Source: JAXGXJ01 sp963829545
Lineage (GTDB): Bacteria > Actinomycetota > Thermoleophilia > RBG-16-64-13
Reading direction: 5' to 3'
DNA: 64,000 nucleotides
Assembly: GCA_963829545.1 (NCBI GenBank)
Contig: CAWHIX010000009.1
Span: forward strand, 62,001-126,000
Shown here: one piece after another, positions 17,306-25,146 of the stretch
Layout of the letters: each line of letters begins with the position of its first letter
Numbering within the stretch: the stretch's first letter is position 1
Notes under the pieces: model-generated
Databases searched by the model: none
What the model was told of the DNA's origin: nothing
What the model saw: the letters and a program-made list of their open reading frames with translations, nothing else
Translations under genes and position numbers: made by a program

Positions 17306-19978
17306 TCAGCAGGTGCCGGTCTCAGTCTCCAGCTGCCCCTGCCATTCGGCTTCACTCGGTTCGTGGCACTTGCGCAGCAACTTGTCCCACTCCTCATCGA
17401 CCCAGGTCTCGATACGTCGGAGCAGTTCCTCCGACCCCGGCTGGAACAGGTGGGCAAAGCGTCCCTGCCGCTTCAGCCACGGCGCCAGCGGTTGCTTGTG
17501 GTGGGGACGGTAGGTGAGGCGATACTCACCCTTCTCGTACTCGAACAAGGGCCAATAGCAGGTGTTGACGGCCTCCCGCGCCAGATCGATGCTCTCTGCG
17601 CCTTCCGAGCGCCACCCGCGAGGACACGGCGACAGGACGTTCAGGAACGTCGGCCCGTCGATGGCGAGGGCCTTGGCCGCCTTGCGCACCAAGTCACGCG
17701 GGTCGTGCGGCGAAGCCTGGGCCACATACTCGATGCTGTGAGCGATCATGATCTCGGTGAGGTTCTTGCGGTGCTCCAGTTTGCCAGCTGTCTCCTCGCC
17801 CACCGGGCTGGTGGTGGTCCAGGCAGTCATGGGCGTGGCCCCCGAGCGCTGAAAACCGGTGTTCATGTAGGCGCCGTTGTCGTAGCAGACATAGAGCATG
17901 CTGTGGCCGCGGTCCATGGCCCCGGAGAGCGACTGCAGGCCGATGTCGTAGGTGCCCCCGTCCCCACCGAAAGCGATGAACTTGACGTTCTCCTCGATGA
18001 GTCCTTTCTTCTTGAGGGCGCGGAAAGCGGTCTCCACGCCGCTCAGCGTGGCGGCGGAGTTCTCGAAGGCGGTGTGGATGAAGCTGCTCTTCCAGGAGGT
18101 GTACGGATAGATGGTCGTGCTCACCTCCAAGCAGCCGGTGGCGGAACTGACCACCACCGGGTCACTGGTGCCCATGAGCACCTGACGCACCACCGTGGGC
18201 GCCCCGCAGCCGGCGCACATGCGATGTCCCCCGGCCAAGCGGCTGCCCTGGGCGACCAACTCCAGCCACCTGAGGCGCGCCTGCTCGAAATGGTCGGTCT
18301 TGGCGAGAGCGTCCACCGGACACACCTCTACGCACTCCCCGCACATGATGCAGCGACTCTCGTCGACGAGGAAGGACTCCAACACGCGTTGATTGAAGGT
18401 GAGCGCCCCTGTGGGACAGGAGGTGACGCAGCGACCGCAGGAGATGCACTTCGAGAGTTGGAGGCTGTCACCGTAGGGTGTGTCGACATTGATGTTGAAG
18501 CCGCGCCCCGTGAACTCGTAGCAGGCGGGGCCCGCGACATCCCGGCACGCGCGTACGCACCGGCCGCACGCTATGCAGCGCTCCATGTCCCGTCTGATGA
18601 AAGGATGCTCGTGCTGCGGCTGAACCACGCGTACCCTGCTTGCGGACTTCACCAATGCGTTCGCCGTGACGCCGTATTCCACCCCGAGGCGCTGCAGGTC
18701 GCAGGTGCCCAGACTCGGACACGTGCACTGCAGACATCGCTTCGCCTCGGCCTGGGCGGTGCCCAGATCGACGTCCTTGTCGGTGTCGAGCGTCGTGGCG
18801 CGCGCCGCGGGCTCCGCACTGGCCCCCATGTGCAGCCACACGGGATGACGCTCGGCCAGACGCCGACCCAGCGGTCCGAGCTGGGAAGCCTCGTCGAGCT
18901 GGCGCAGATACGGGAGGGATTCGAATTCGACCAGGCTCTTCTCCAACGCAGGCAGATCCTGACCCTGCAGCCAGGCATCCACACTGAGCGCCGTGCGCTT
19001 GCCGCCGGCTATGGCGTGGATGACCGATGGCGCCTCTTCGACGGCCTCACCCGCCGCGAACGACCCCTCCTGGGAGGTCCGCCCCGTATGCCGGTCGGCC
19101 TGCCGACGACTGTCGCTGAGAGTCATGATCACGGCGTCGAAACCTACATGGAGCAGCGTTGCCGGATCCACCTCGGAGCCGATGTCCGACTTACCCCGAA
19201 AGCGGACGCCTGCCTCCCAGAGCGGCTGCAGTTCCCGGTCGAGGACCTCTTCCGGGAGGCGGCCTTCGGAGACGTCGCGGCGCAGAGACCCACCAAGTCT
19301 TTCCTCACTGTCGTAGATGGTGACGGCGTGGCCGTTCTTGGCCAGAAACCAGGCGGCGGCCAGCCCGGCCGGGCCGCCGCCGACAACGGCCACCCGTTTG
19401 CCGCTCGACGGCACCCTCTCGAGGGCTGACGGGCCTTGGTCCGAGACCAGGCGGTGAAGCGCGCAGATGGCCACAGGTTCGTCCACCTGCCCGCGACGGC
19501 AGACCGGCTCGCAGTAAGCCGGACAGATGTATCCCATGATGGCGGGGAAGGGCAGCTCTTCGCGCACGATGGCGGTCGCACCCACGACGTCGCCCGCCGC
19601 CAGCGCCCCCAGGAACGCGGGTATGTCGATGTGAACGGGACAGGCGTGGGTACAGGGCGCCTCACAGTAGGCGTTGTGGTCGGAGAGGTACATCTTCAGA
19701 TAACTCTCCCGCCGAGCACGCACTCGGGGCGTGTCGGTCTTCACGACCATGCCCTCCACCGCCGGCGTCGTGCAGGCGGCCTGAAGCTTGCTCACCCCCT
19801 CCACTTCCACCAAGCAGAGGCGGCAACCACCCCATGCCGCCGCCCCCGCCTCGTAGCAGAGTGCGGGGATGTCGATCCCTTCGCGGCGGGCCACCTCAAG
19901 AATGGTCTCGCCCTCATGGGCGTCGAGGTTTCTTCCGTCGATCGTGAGCTTGACCGTGGTCTTGGTGCGCGTGCTCAC
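17306..19978 (-). CDS. fusion: NuoG-like 2Fe-2S / GltD-like FAD / ferredoxins / PorB (TPP) subunit
   Basis: 890 residues, predicted core of an NAD-coupled pyruvate oxidoreductase. Order: [2Fe-2S] domain with C41, C52, C55, C69; His/Cys-rich stretch (about 100-175) merging a NuoG-type H-x3-C with the GltD-type cluster region; FAD motif VAVVGGGPAG (about 196-205); NuoG/FdhA-like HPFIRRDMERCIACGRCVRAC and two more 4Fe-4S motifs (CISCGRCVTSCP, CIMCGECVEVCP) before about 570; then PorB with MCAGCG, the TPP/Mg motif GGDGGTYDIG and CYDNGAYMNTG. The GltD-like part goes almost directly from the FAD motif to its end motif (AIAGGKRTA), so the NADPH-binding lobe appears absent. GTG 19978 overlaps the nuoF stop (GTGA). 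I know of no characterised enzyme with this architecture. Confidence 0.88.
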   Translation of the reverse strand: MSTRTKTTVKLTIDGRNLDAHEGETILEVARREGIDIPALCYEAGAAAWGGCRLCLVEVEGVSKLQAACTTPAVEGMVVKTDTPRVRARRESYLKMYLSDHNAYCEAPCTHACPVHIDIPAFLGALAAGDVVGATAIVREELPFPAIMGYICPAYCEPVCRRGQVDEPVAICALHRLVSDQGPSALERVPSSGKRVAVVGGGPAGLAAAWFLAKNGHAVTIYDSEERLGGSLRRDVSEGRLPEEVLDRELQPLWEAGVRFRGKSDIGSEVDPATLLHVGFDAVIMTLSDSRRQADRHTGRTSQEGSFAAGEAVEEAPSVIHAIAGGKRTALSVDAWLQGQDLPALEKSLVEFESLPYLRQLDEASQLGPLGRRLAERHPVWLHMGASAEPAARATTLDTDKDVDLGTAQAEAKRCLQCTCPSLGTCDLQRLGVEYGVTANALVKSASRVRVVQPQHEHPFIRRDMERCIACGRCVRACRDVAGPACYEFTGRGFNINVDTPYGDSLQLSKCISCGRCVTSCPTGALTFNQRVLESFLVDESRCIMCGECVEVCPVDALAKTDHFEQARLRWLELVAQGSRLAGGHRMCAGCGAPTVVRQVLMGTSDPVVVSSATGCLEVSTTIYPYTSWKSSFIHTAFENSAATLSGVETAFRALKKKGLIEENVKFIAFGGDGGTYDIGLQSLSGAMDRGHSMLYVCYDNGAYMNTGFQRSGATPMTAWTTTSPVGEETAGKLEHRKNLTEIMIAHSIEYVAQASPHDPRDLVRKAAKALAIDGPTFLNVLSPCPRGWRSEGAESIDLAREAVNTCYWPLFEYEKGEYRLTYRPHHKQPLAPWLKRQGRFAHLFQPGSEELLRRIETWVDEEWDKLLRKCHEPSEAEWQGQLETETGTC

Positions 19979-21902
19979 TTTCGCCTCCCTTCAGCGAGTG
20001 CAAGCATGCCTGTCTCCACCCGAACCGCGTCGAACCGACACGCCTGCCGACAGGCGTCGCACTTGATGCACAACTCCTGATCGATGACGTGAGTCTGTTT
20101 GCGCTCCCCGCTCACGGCTCCGACGGGGCAGGCCGACAAACAGGCCCGGCAGCCGGTACAGGCCGCCTCGTCTATCGCGTACCAGATGAGAGCCCGGCAG
20201 CGCCTGGCCGGACAGCGCTGCTCGACGACGTGGGCCAGGACCTCTTCTTTGAAGTAGCGCAGGGTCGACAACACCGGGTTGGGGGCGCTGCCGCCAAGCG
20301 CACAGAGAGAGCCCTCGGCCACGTCGGCGGCCAACTGCTCCAGCAGCTCCACCTCGTCCGGCGCGGCCGCACCGGCCGCCATGCGCTCCAAGATCTCGTG
20401 CATCCGCGTGGTGCCTACGCGGCAGGGCACGCACTTGCCGCAGCTCTCCTCAGCTGTGAACCTAGGAAGAATCTGGCGAAGTCGACCATGCACGTGGTGT
20501 TGTCGAGCACGACCATACCGCCGGACCCCATCATGGAACCGGCCGCCACCAAGCTCTCGAAGTCGATGGGTTCGTCGAGCACCTCGGCGGTCAGACAGCC
20601 CCCGGACGGCCCACCCAGTTGCACGCCTTTGAACTCGCGCCCCGGCAACATGCCGCCACCGATGTCGAAGATGACCTCACGCAGCGTGGCGCCCATAGGC
20701 ACTTCGATCAGCCCCCCGTTCACCACTTTGCCGGTGAGCGAGAAGATCTTGGTGCCCTTGCTGGTGGCGGTGCCCATGGAGGCGAACTCGGCCGCACCGT
20801 GGTTGATGATCCAGGGCACGTTCGCGTACGTCTCCACGTTGTTGAGGTTGGTGGGCTGGCCCCAGAGACCGTGCGCCGCCGTGCGGATGTGCTTGCCGCG
20901 AGGCATACCGCGTTGCCCCTCGATGGATGCGGTAAGAGCCGTCGATTCGCCGCAGACGAACGCACCCGCGCCCTGGTTGACGCGGATGTCGAAGCTGAAA
21001 CCCGACCCCAGGATGTCCTCGCCCAAGAGGTTGCGCTCGCGCGCCCGCGCCAGAGCCCAGCGCAGGCGTTCCACCGCGAACGGGTACTCGTGGCGTACGT
21101 AGACGTAGCCCTCCACCGGACCGTTGTCCGCGCCGATGGCGTAGGCGGCGATGATCATGCCCTCGACGACGCTGTGGGGGTTGCCTTCGAGCACCGAGCG
21201 GTCCATGAACGCGCCCGGATCGCCTTCGTCGGCATTGCAGATGACGTAGTGCTTCTCGCCCGGGTTGGCCCGGCACGCGCGCCACTTCTTGGCCGTGGGG
21301 AACCCCGCCCCCCCGCGTCCCCGCAGGCCGCTCTGCTCGACCTCGTCTAGTACAGCCACCGGGTCGGCTGCCTTCAGTACCTTGGCGAGCGCCGAGTAGC
21401 CGCCATGGGCCAGGTAGTCGTCTAAGGAGAAGGGGTCGATCTTGCCGTTGAGTTCGAGCACGACCCGTTTCTGCAGCGAGTAGAAGGGGATGTCGTTCTC
21501 CAGAGCCAGCGGTTCGCCCGTCTGCGGGTGCTTGTAGAGTAACCGCTCGACGATACCGTCGCCCACCACGCTCGTGTCGATGATCTCCTCGACATCCTTG
21601 GGCTCGAGCCGCGGGTAGAAGATGCCCTGGGGGCGTAGGACGGCGATGGGCCCTTGCTGGCAGAAGCCATGGCATCCGGTCTCCACCACGGTGACCGTGT
21701 CGCTCAGGCCGCGATCCGCCAGCGCCTTCTTCACAGCCTCCCGTAGGGCGACACGGCCGGAGGCATGGCAGGCGGTGCCGGCGCAGATACGTATCTCGGT
21801 CTTGGCGTCGTCGGCGAGATAAGCGTTCTTGTCGGCCGCCGCCTCGAGTGCCGCTTCGATCTTCGCGGCGCGGGCCTGGGCGACGTCGGTGGCGGCACTC
21901 AC
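19975..21902 (-). CDS. nuoF: NuoF/HydB-like NADH-binding flavo-Fe-S subunit, frameshifted
   Basis: Diaphorase subunit of the NuoF/HydB/HndC type. In order: thioredoxin-like [2Fe-2S] domain (CAGTACHASG and CHGFCQQGP); FMN/NADH-binding domain with GLRGRGGAGFPTAKKW and CNADEGDPGAFMDR; SLBB-like region; 4Fe-4S motif ESCGKCVPCRVGTTRM; C-terminal two-cluster ferredoxin (CTGCRACLSACP, CIKCDACRQACR). The last two features lie in another frame; the break is at about 20461-20467, where DFARFFL joins RFTAEESCGKC if one base is restored. Start GTG 21902 overlaps the nuoE stop. It should pass electrons between NADH and the POR subunits. Confidence 0.9.
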
Positions 21903-22735
21903 TGCGCCACCTCCCGCTTGCGCAGCTTGCCTACCAATCTGCGGGCCTCACGGGGACCCACGCGACCGAAGGTCTCATCGTTGCCCACGCGCACCACCGG
22001 AGCGAGAGCGCAGGCGCCCACGCAGTTGACCCGCTGCAGCGTGAACAGACCGTCGGGCGTGGTCCCCCCGACGGGGACCTCGAGTTCCTGACTGAACGCC
22101 TCCAACACGAGCGGCGCCCCGGCCACGTGGCAGGCGGTGCCCATGCACACGTCGATGATGTACTTGCCCACCGGGCGGAGTCGGAATTGGCCGTAGAAAC
22201 TGGCCACACCGAAGACCCGCGAGAAGGGCAGGTGCATCTCGTCCGCGATGGTCTCGAGGACCACGCGGGGCAGGTAGCCGAAGGCGTCCTGGGTCGCGTG
22301 CAACGCTTCGACGAGACCAGAACCCGAGCGGATGCCGGCGATCACGGGGTCGAACAGCTTCATGTCGATCAAGGGCACGAAGTCGGCCGGCTTCTCGCCC
22401 ATGACGCAGGCCGACGCCGCCCCGCAACTCTCCCCCGGTAGGGTCGAGAGAGCAGCGGCCCGAGCCGCTTCGATATCGAAGGGCTGTTCCGGGAATTCGG
22501 ACCGATACTCGATCTGGATGCAATCGACGGGACAGGTGCGTTCGCACAGGGTGCATGCGTAGCAGCGCCGGCCACCCTCTCTCTCCCCCACGAGGTCGAG
22601 AAGGCCCGTGTTCTCACGCTTGCCGACCAGTTGGCGCTGCTCGAAGTCTATGCCCTCGAGGACCTCGTACAGCGCGGACCGCTTGGGAGCGGCTTTCGGT
22701 TCTCCCCCGCGGCCTCTTCCGTTTCCGTCAGTCAT
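21899..22735 (-). CDS. nuoE: NuoE-like [2Fe-2S] subunit with N-terminal ferredoxin motif
   Basis: 278 residues, longer than NuoE alone. The N-terminal part has one 4Fe-4S motif, CYACTLCERTCPVDC (about 57-71), then a segment with two further Cys (GESCGAASAC). From about 120 onward it is a normal NuoE/HydA-gamma thioredoxin-like [2Fe-2S] domain with CMGTACHVAGA and CVGACALAP. NuoE proteins hold a [2Fe-2S] cluster beside NuoF. The ferredoxin-like N-terminus suggests an extra contact to the POR subunits. It starts 10 bp after porA and overlaps nuoF. Confidence 0.88.
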   Translation of the reverse strand: MTDGNGRGRGGEPKAAPKRSALYEVLEGIDFEQRQLVGKRENTGLLDLVGEREGGRRCYACTLCERTCPVDCIQIEYRSEFPEQPFDIEAARAAALSTLPGESCGAASACVMGEKPADFVPLIDMKLFDPVIAGIRSGSGLVEALHATQDAFGYLPRVVLETIADEMHLPFSRVFGVASFYGQFRLRPVGKYIIDVCMGTACHVAGAPLVLEAFSQELEVPVGGTTPDGLFTLQRVNCVGACALAPVVRVGNDETFGRVGPREARRLVGKLRKREVAQ

Positions 22736-22745
22736 TCCGAATACC

Positions 22746-23948
22746 TCAGTCTTCGCGCAGGTTGAGGTAGCGGCGCTCGGTCGAGACCCGCTCCCTGCTT
22801 TCCGCTGCTCTCTCGAGCACGGCGAACGCCTGCTCGATGTTGTCGGGGAAGATGTCGCGTCCGCCCAGGCCGTAGACGAACGGCAGTACCTGCGGCCGCG
22901 GGTCGTTGTCGTAGAGCGCCGCGCGTATTTCGAGGAACACCGGCCCCCCCTGCGCGCCGAACGAGTCGCTCCGGTCCATCACCCCCACTACCTTCACGTG
23001 CTGCAGCGCCTGGGCATAGGCGACGGCCGGGAAGGGCCGAAAAGCCCGCACCCGGATCATCCCCACCTTCGCGCCCCGCGCGCGCAGCTTGTCCACTATC
23101 ATGCGCGTGGTCCCGGCGGTGGATCCGACGACGACGATAGCGATCTCGGCGTCGTCCATGCGGTAGGGATCGAGCAGGCCGTACTGACGGCCGCTGAGTT
23201 CGGCGTACTCGTCGGCCACGTCCTGGATCACCTTCAGCGCCCGGTCCATCGCCCGGTTCTGAGAGACCTTGTGCTCGAAGTACCAGCCGTGAAGACCATC
23301 GAAGGGCCCTACGGTCACCGGGTTGGCCACGTCGAGCAAGGGGTGGGTGCTCACATATGGACCGATGAAATCCTGCACCTTCTGGTCCTCGAGCATGACG
23401 AGCGGTCCGATGGCCCCACTGATGACGTAGCCGTCGTACATGTGCATGGTTGGAAGGCGGACATCCATGTGCTCGGCTATGCGGATGGACTGGATGCAGT
23501 TGTCGTAAGCCTGCTGGTGATCCTCACCGTAGATCTGGATCCAGCCGGTGTCGCGTCCGCCCATGGTGTCGCTATGGTCGCAGTGGATATTGATGGGGCC
23601 GGACAGCGCGCGGTTGACCGTGGTCATCACGATGGGAAGCCGATAGCTCGCAGCGATGAAGAGCATCTCCCACATCAGGGCGAACCCTTGCGAAGAGGTG
23701 GCCGTCATGGTGCGCACCCCTGCGGCCGCCGAGCCGATGACCGCGCTCATGGCCGAGTGCTCCGATTCCACCGTGACGAACTCGGAATCCACCTTGCCGT
23801 CGGCGACCATCTGGGCGTAGATCTGGACGACCTCGGTCTGCGGAGTGATCGGATAGGCGCACACCACGTCGGGATTGATCTGCCTCATGGCCTCGGCCAC
23901 GGCCTCGTTGCCCGTGACGGCGACCGTGTTCGCACTCAGGGTAGTCAC
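22746..23948 (-). CDS. porA: 2-oxoacid (pyruvate):acceptor oxidoreductase alpha subunit
   Basis: 400 residues. Pyrimidine-binding half of the POR thiamine site: GNEAVAEAMRQINPDVVCAYPITPQTE at the start, VESEHSAMSAVIGSAAAGVRTMTATSSQG, and HCDHSDTMGGRDTGW; the C-terminal domain has the usual SDSFGAQGGP-type motif. With PorB (in the fusion protein), PorC and PorD it would make acetyl-CoA and CO2 from pyruvate and CoA, or the reverse. GTG 23948 follows AAGGAG. Closest to pyruvate-type alpha subunits by these motifs, but other 2-oxoacids cannot be excluded. Confidence 0.93.
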   Translation of the reverse strand: MTTLSANTVAVTGNEAVAEAMRQINPDVVCAYPITPQTEVVQIYAQMVADGKVDSEFVTVESEHSAMSAVIGSAAAGVRTMTATSSQGFALMWEMLFIAASYRLPIVMTTVNRALSGPINIHCDHSDTMGGRDTGWIQIYGEDHQQAYDNCIQSIRIAEHMDVRLPTMHMYDGYVISGAIGPLVMLEDQKVQDFIGPYVSTHPLLDVANPVTVGPFDGLHGWYFEHKVSQNRAMDRALKVIQDVADEYAELSGRQYGLLDPYRMDDAEIAIVVVGSTAGTTRMIVDKLRARGAKVGMIRVRAFRPFPAVAYAQALQHVKVVGVMDRSDSFGAQGGPVFLEIRAALYDNDPRPQVLPFVYGLGGRDIFPDNIEQAFAVLERAAESRERVSTERRYLNLRED

Positions 23949-23952
23949 CGCC

Positions 23953-24318
23953 TCACTCCTTCTCTTCCACTTCCATGTGTATGGCGTCGGTCGGGCACTC
24001 GTAGGCGCATATGCCGCAGCCCTTGCAGTGATCGAGATCGAAGCCTACGGCTTTGCCGTTCTCGACTATGATCGAGGCGTCGGGGCAGTAGAAATAGCAG
24101 AGCATGCACCCGTCGCACCTCTCTGCGTCCAGGCCCGGCACCATCGACCGCCAGCCACCTGTGAGGAAGGACGCGGAGTTGCCCGCCGCGGGTATGGTGG
24201 CCCCGAGCTCGTGCCTGTCCGGTCCCCAGGAATCAACGTCGCTGATGTCCCAGGTCGTCTCCGGCGCGCGCGCGGGAGCCGGGCAGGTGGTCCTCTCCCT
24301 GCGCTTCTTCGGATTCAT
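23953..24318 (-). CDS. porD: 2-oxoacid:acceptor oxidoreductase delta (2x[4Fe-4S] ferredoxin) subunit
   Basis: 121 residues. About 65 hydrophilic residues with the PorD-type segment SWRSMVP-like (GGWRSMVPGLD) precede two classical 4Fe-4S motifs, CDGCMLCYFYCP and CKGCGICAYECP. It passes electrons out of the POR catalytic core. The ATG at 24318 overlaps the porC stop (ATGA), and the stop is 4 bp before the porA start. Confidence 0.92.
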   Translation of the reverse strand: MNPKKRRERTTCPAPARAPETTWDISDVDSWGPDRHELGATIPAAGNSASFLTGGWRSMVPGLDAERCDGCMLCYFYCPDASIIVENGKAVGFDLDHCKGCGICAYECPTDAIHMEVEEKE

Positions 24319-24926
24319 TCGGCCATGACCTCCTCGTAGCTGCGGGTCAGCGCCTTGATGTTGCCCTCGACCACCTTGGGAGGGAACTTCTTGCCGAACT
24401 CTTTGCGGAAGAACTCGACCACCTCGTCGATCTGGAAGAACCCCGTGGCCCGGGTCAGAGCTCCGACCATGGGCGCATTCGGGATGGGCCGGCCAATGGT
24501 CTCGACGGCGATGCGCGTCGCGGCCACGGTGAAGAGCCGGCCACCTTCGAGATCGTGGCAGGCCCGCAGTTCGGCGGGCGTGTCCTCGCTGTTGACAAGG
24601 ATGACCGCGTCCTTGACGGCGCCGTGGGTGACATCGATGACGCTCAGAAGAGACTGATCGAGGACGACCACGATCCCGGGATGCTCGACGCCGCAGTAGA
24701 GCCGGATGGGCTCATCGCTCACGCGAGTGAAGGCGACGATGGGGGCGCCGGAGCGCTCCGGTCCGTATTCAGGAAAGGCCTGGAAGTACTTCCCCTGACC
24801 GAGGGCCAGTTCGGCCACCATCTTGGCGGCGGTCACCGCCCCCTGCCCCCCGCGGGCGTGCCAACGGATCTCGGTGAGAGTCCGCGTCTCCGAGGGCGCT
24901 TCTCCAGTTTCGCTTGCACCGACCAT
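24315..24926 (-). CDS. porC: 2-oxoacid:acceptor oxidoreductase gamma subunit
   Basis: About 203 residues. Gamma-domain motifs: EIRWHARGGQGAVTAAKMVAE, FPEYGPERSGAPIVAFTRVSD and the C-terminal PNAPMVGALTRATGF. This domain binds CoA in POR enzymes. ATG 24926 has AGGGGGG upstream; the longer frame is not conserved. It is the first gene of the six-gene operon porC-porD-porA-nuoE-nuoF-fusion, in which neighbours overlap or are at most 10 bp apart. Confidence 0.92.
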   Translation of the reverse strand: MVGASETGEAPSETRTLTEIRWHARGGQGAVTAAKMVAELALGQGKYFQAFPEYGPERSGAPIVAFTRVSDEPIRLYCGVEHPGIVVVLDQSLLSVIDVTHGAVKDAVILVNSEDTPAELRACHDLEGGRLFTVAATRIAVETIGRPIPNAPMVGALTRATGFFQIDEVVEFFRKEFGKKFPPKVVEGNIKALTRSYEEVMAE

Positions 24927-25083
24927 CAGGGCCCCCCCTTCGGTGAATGCTCCGTCTTCTGAGCCGGCCCGTGGCGGCCGAAGCAGCGAGATACGATCCA
25001 ATCGAGAGTTTAGACCTCTGCAGGCCAAACAAGAAGCCCGGTCACAGCCGGCTCCTGTTCAGCGAGACATCGGGGGCGCCGAG

Positions 25084-25117
25084 GCAGCCCCGCGGAGCAG
25101 GCAGCCCTGCGGAGCAG
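25084..25117. repeat. 17-bp tandem repeat in the porC/purL intergenic region
   Basis: Two adjacent 17-nt units, GCAGCCCnGCGGAGCAG, differing at one base (25084-25100 and 25101-25117). The second unit can fold as CCCTGC-GGA-GCAGGG. It lies 30 bp after the purL stop and might be part of its transcript end. Confidence 0.55.
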
Positions 25118-25146
25118 GGAGCCCGATGGAGGCCGAACTCCGACCT

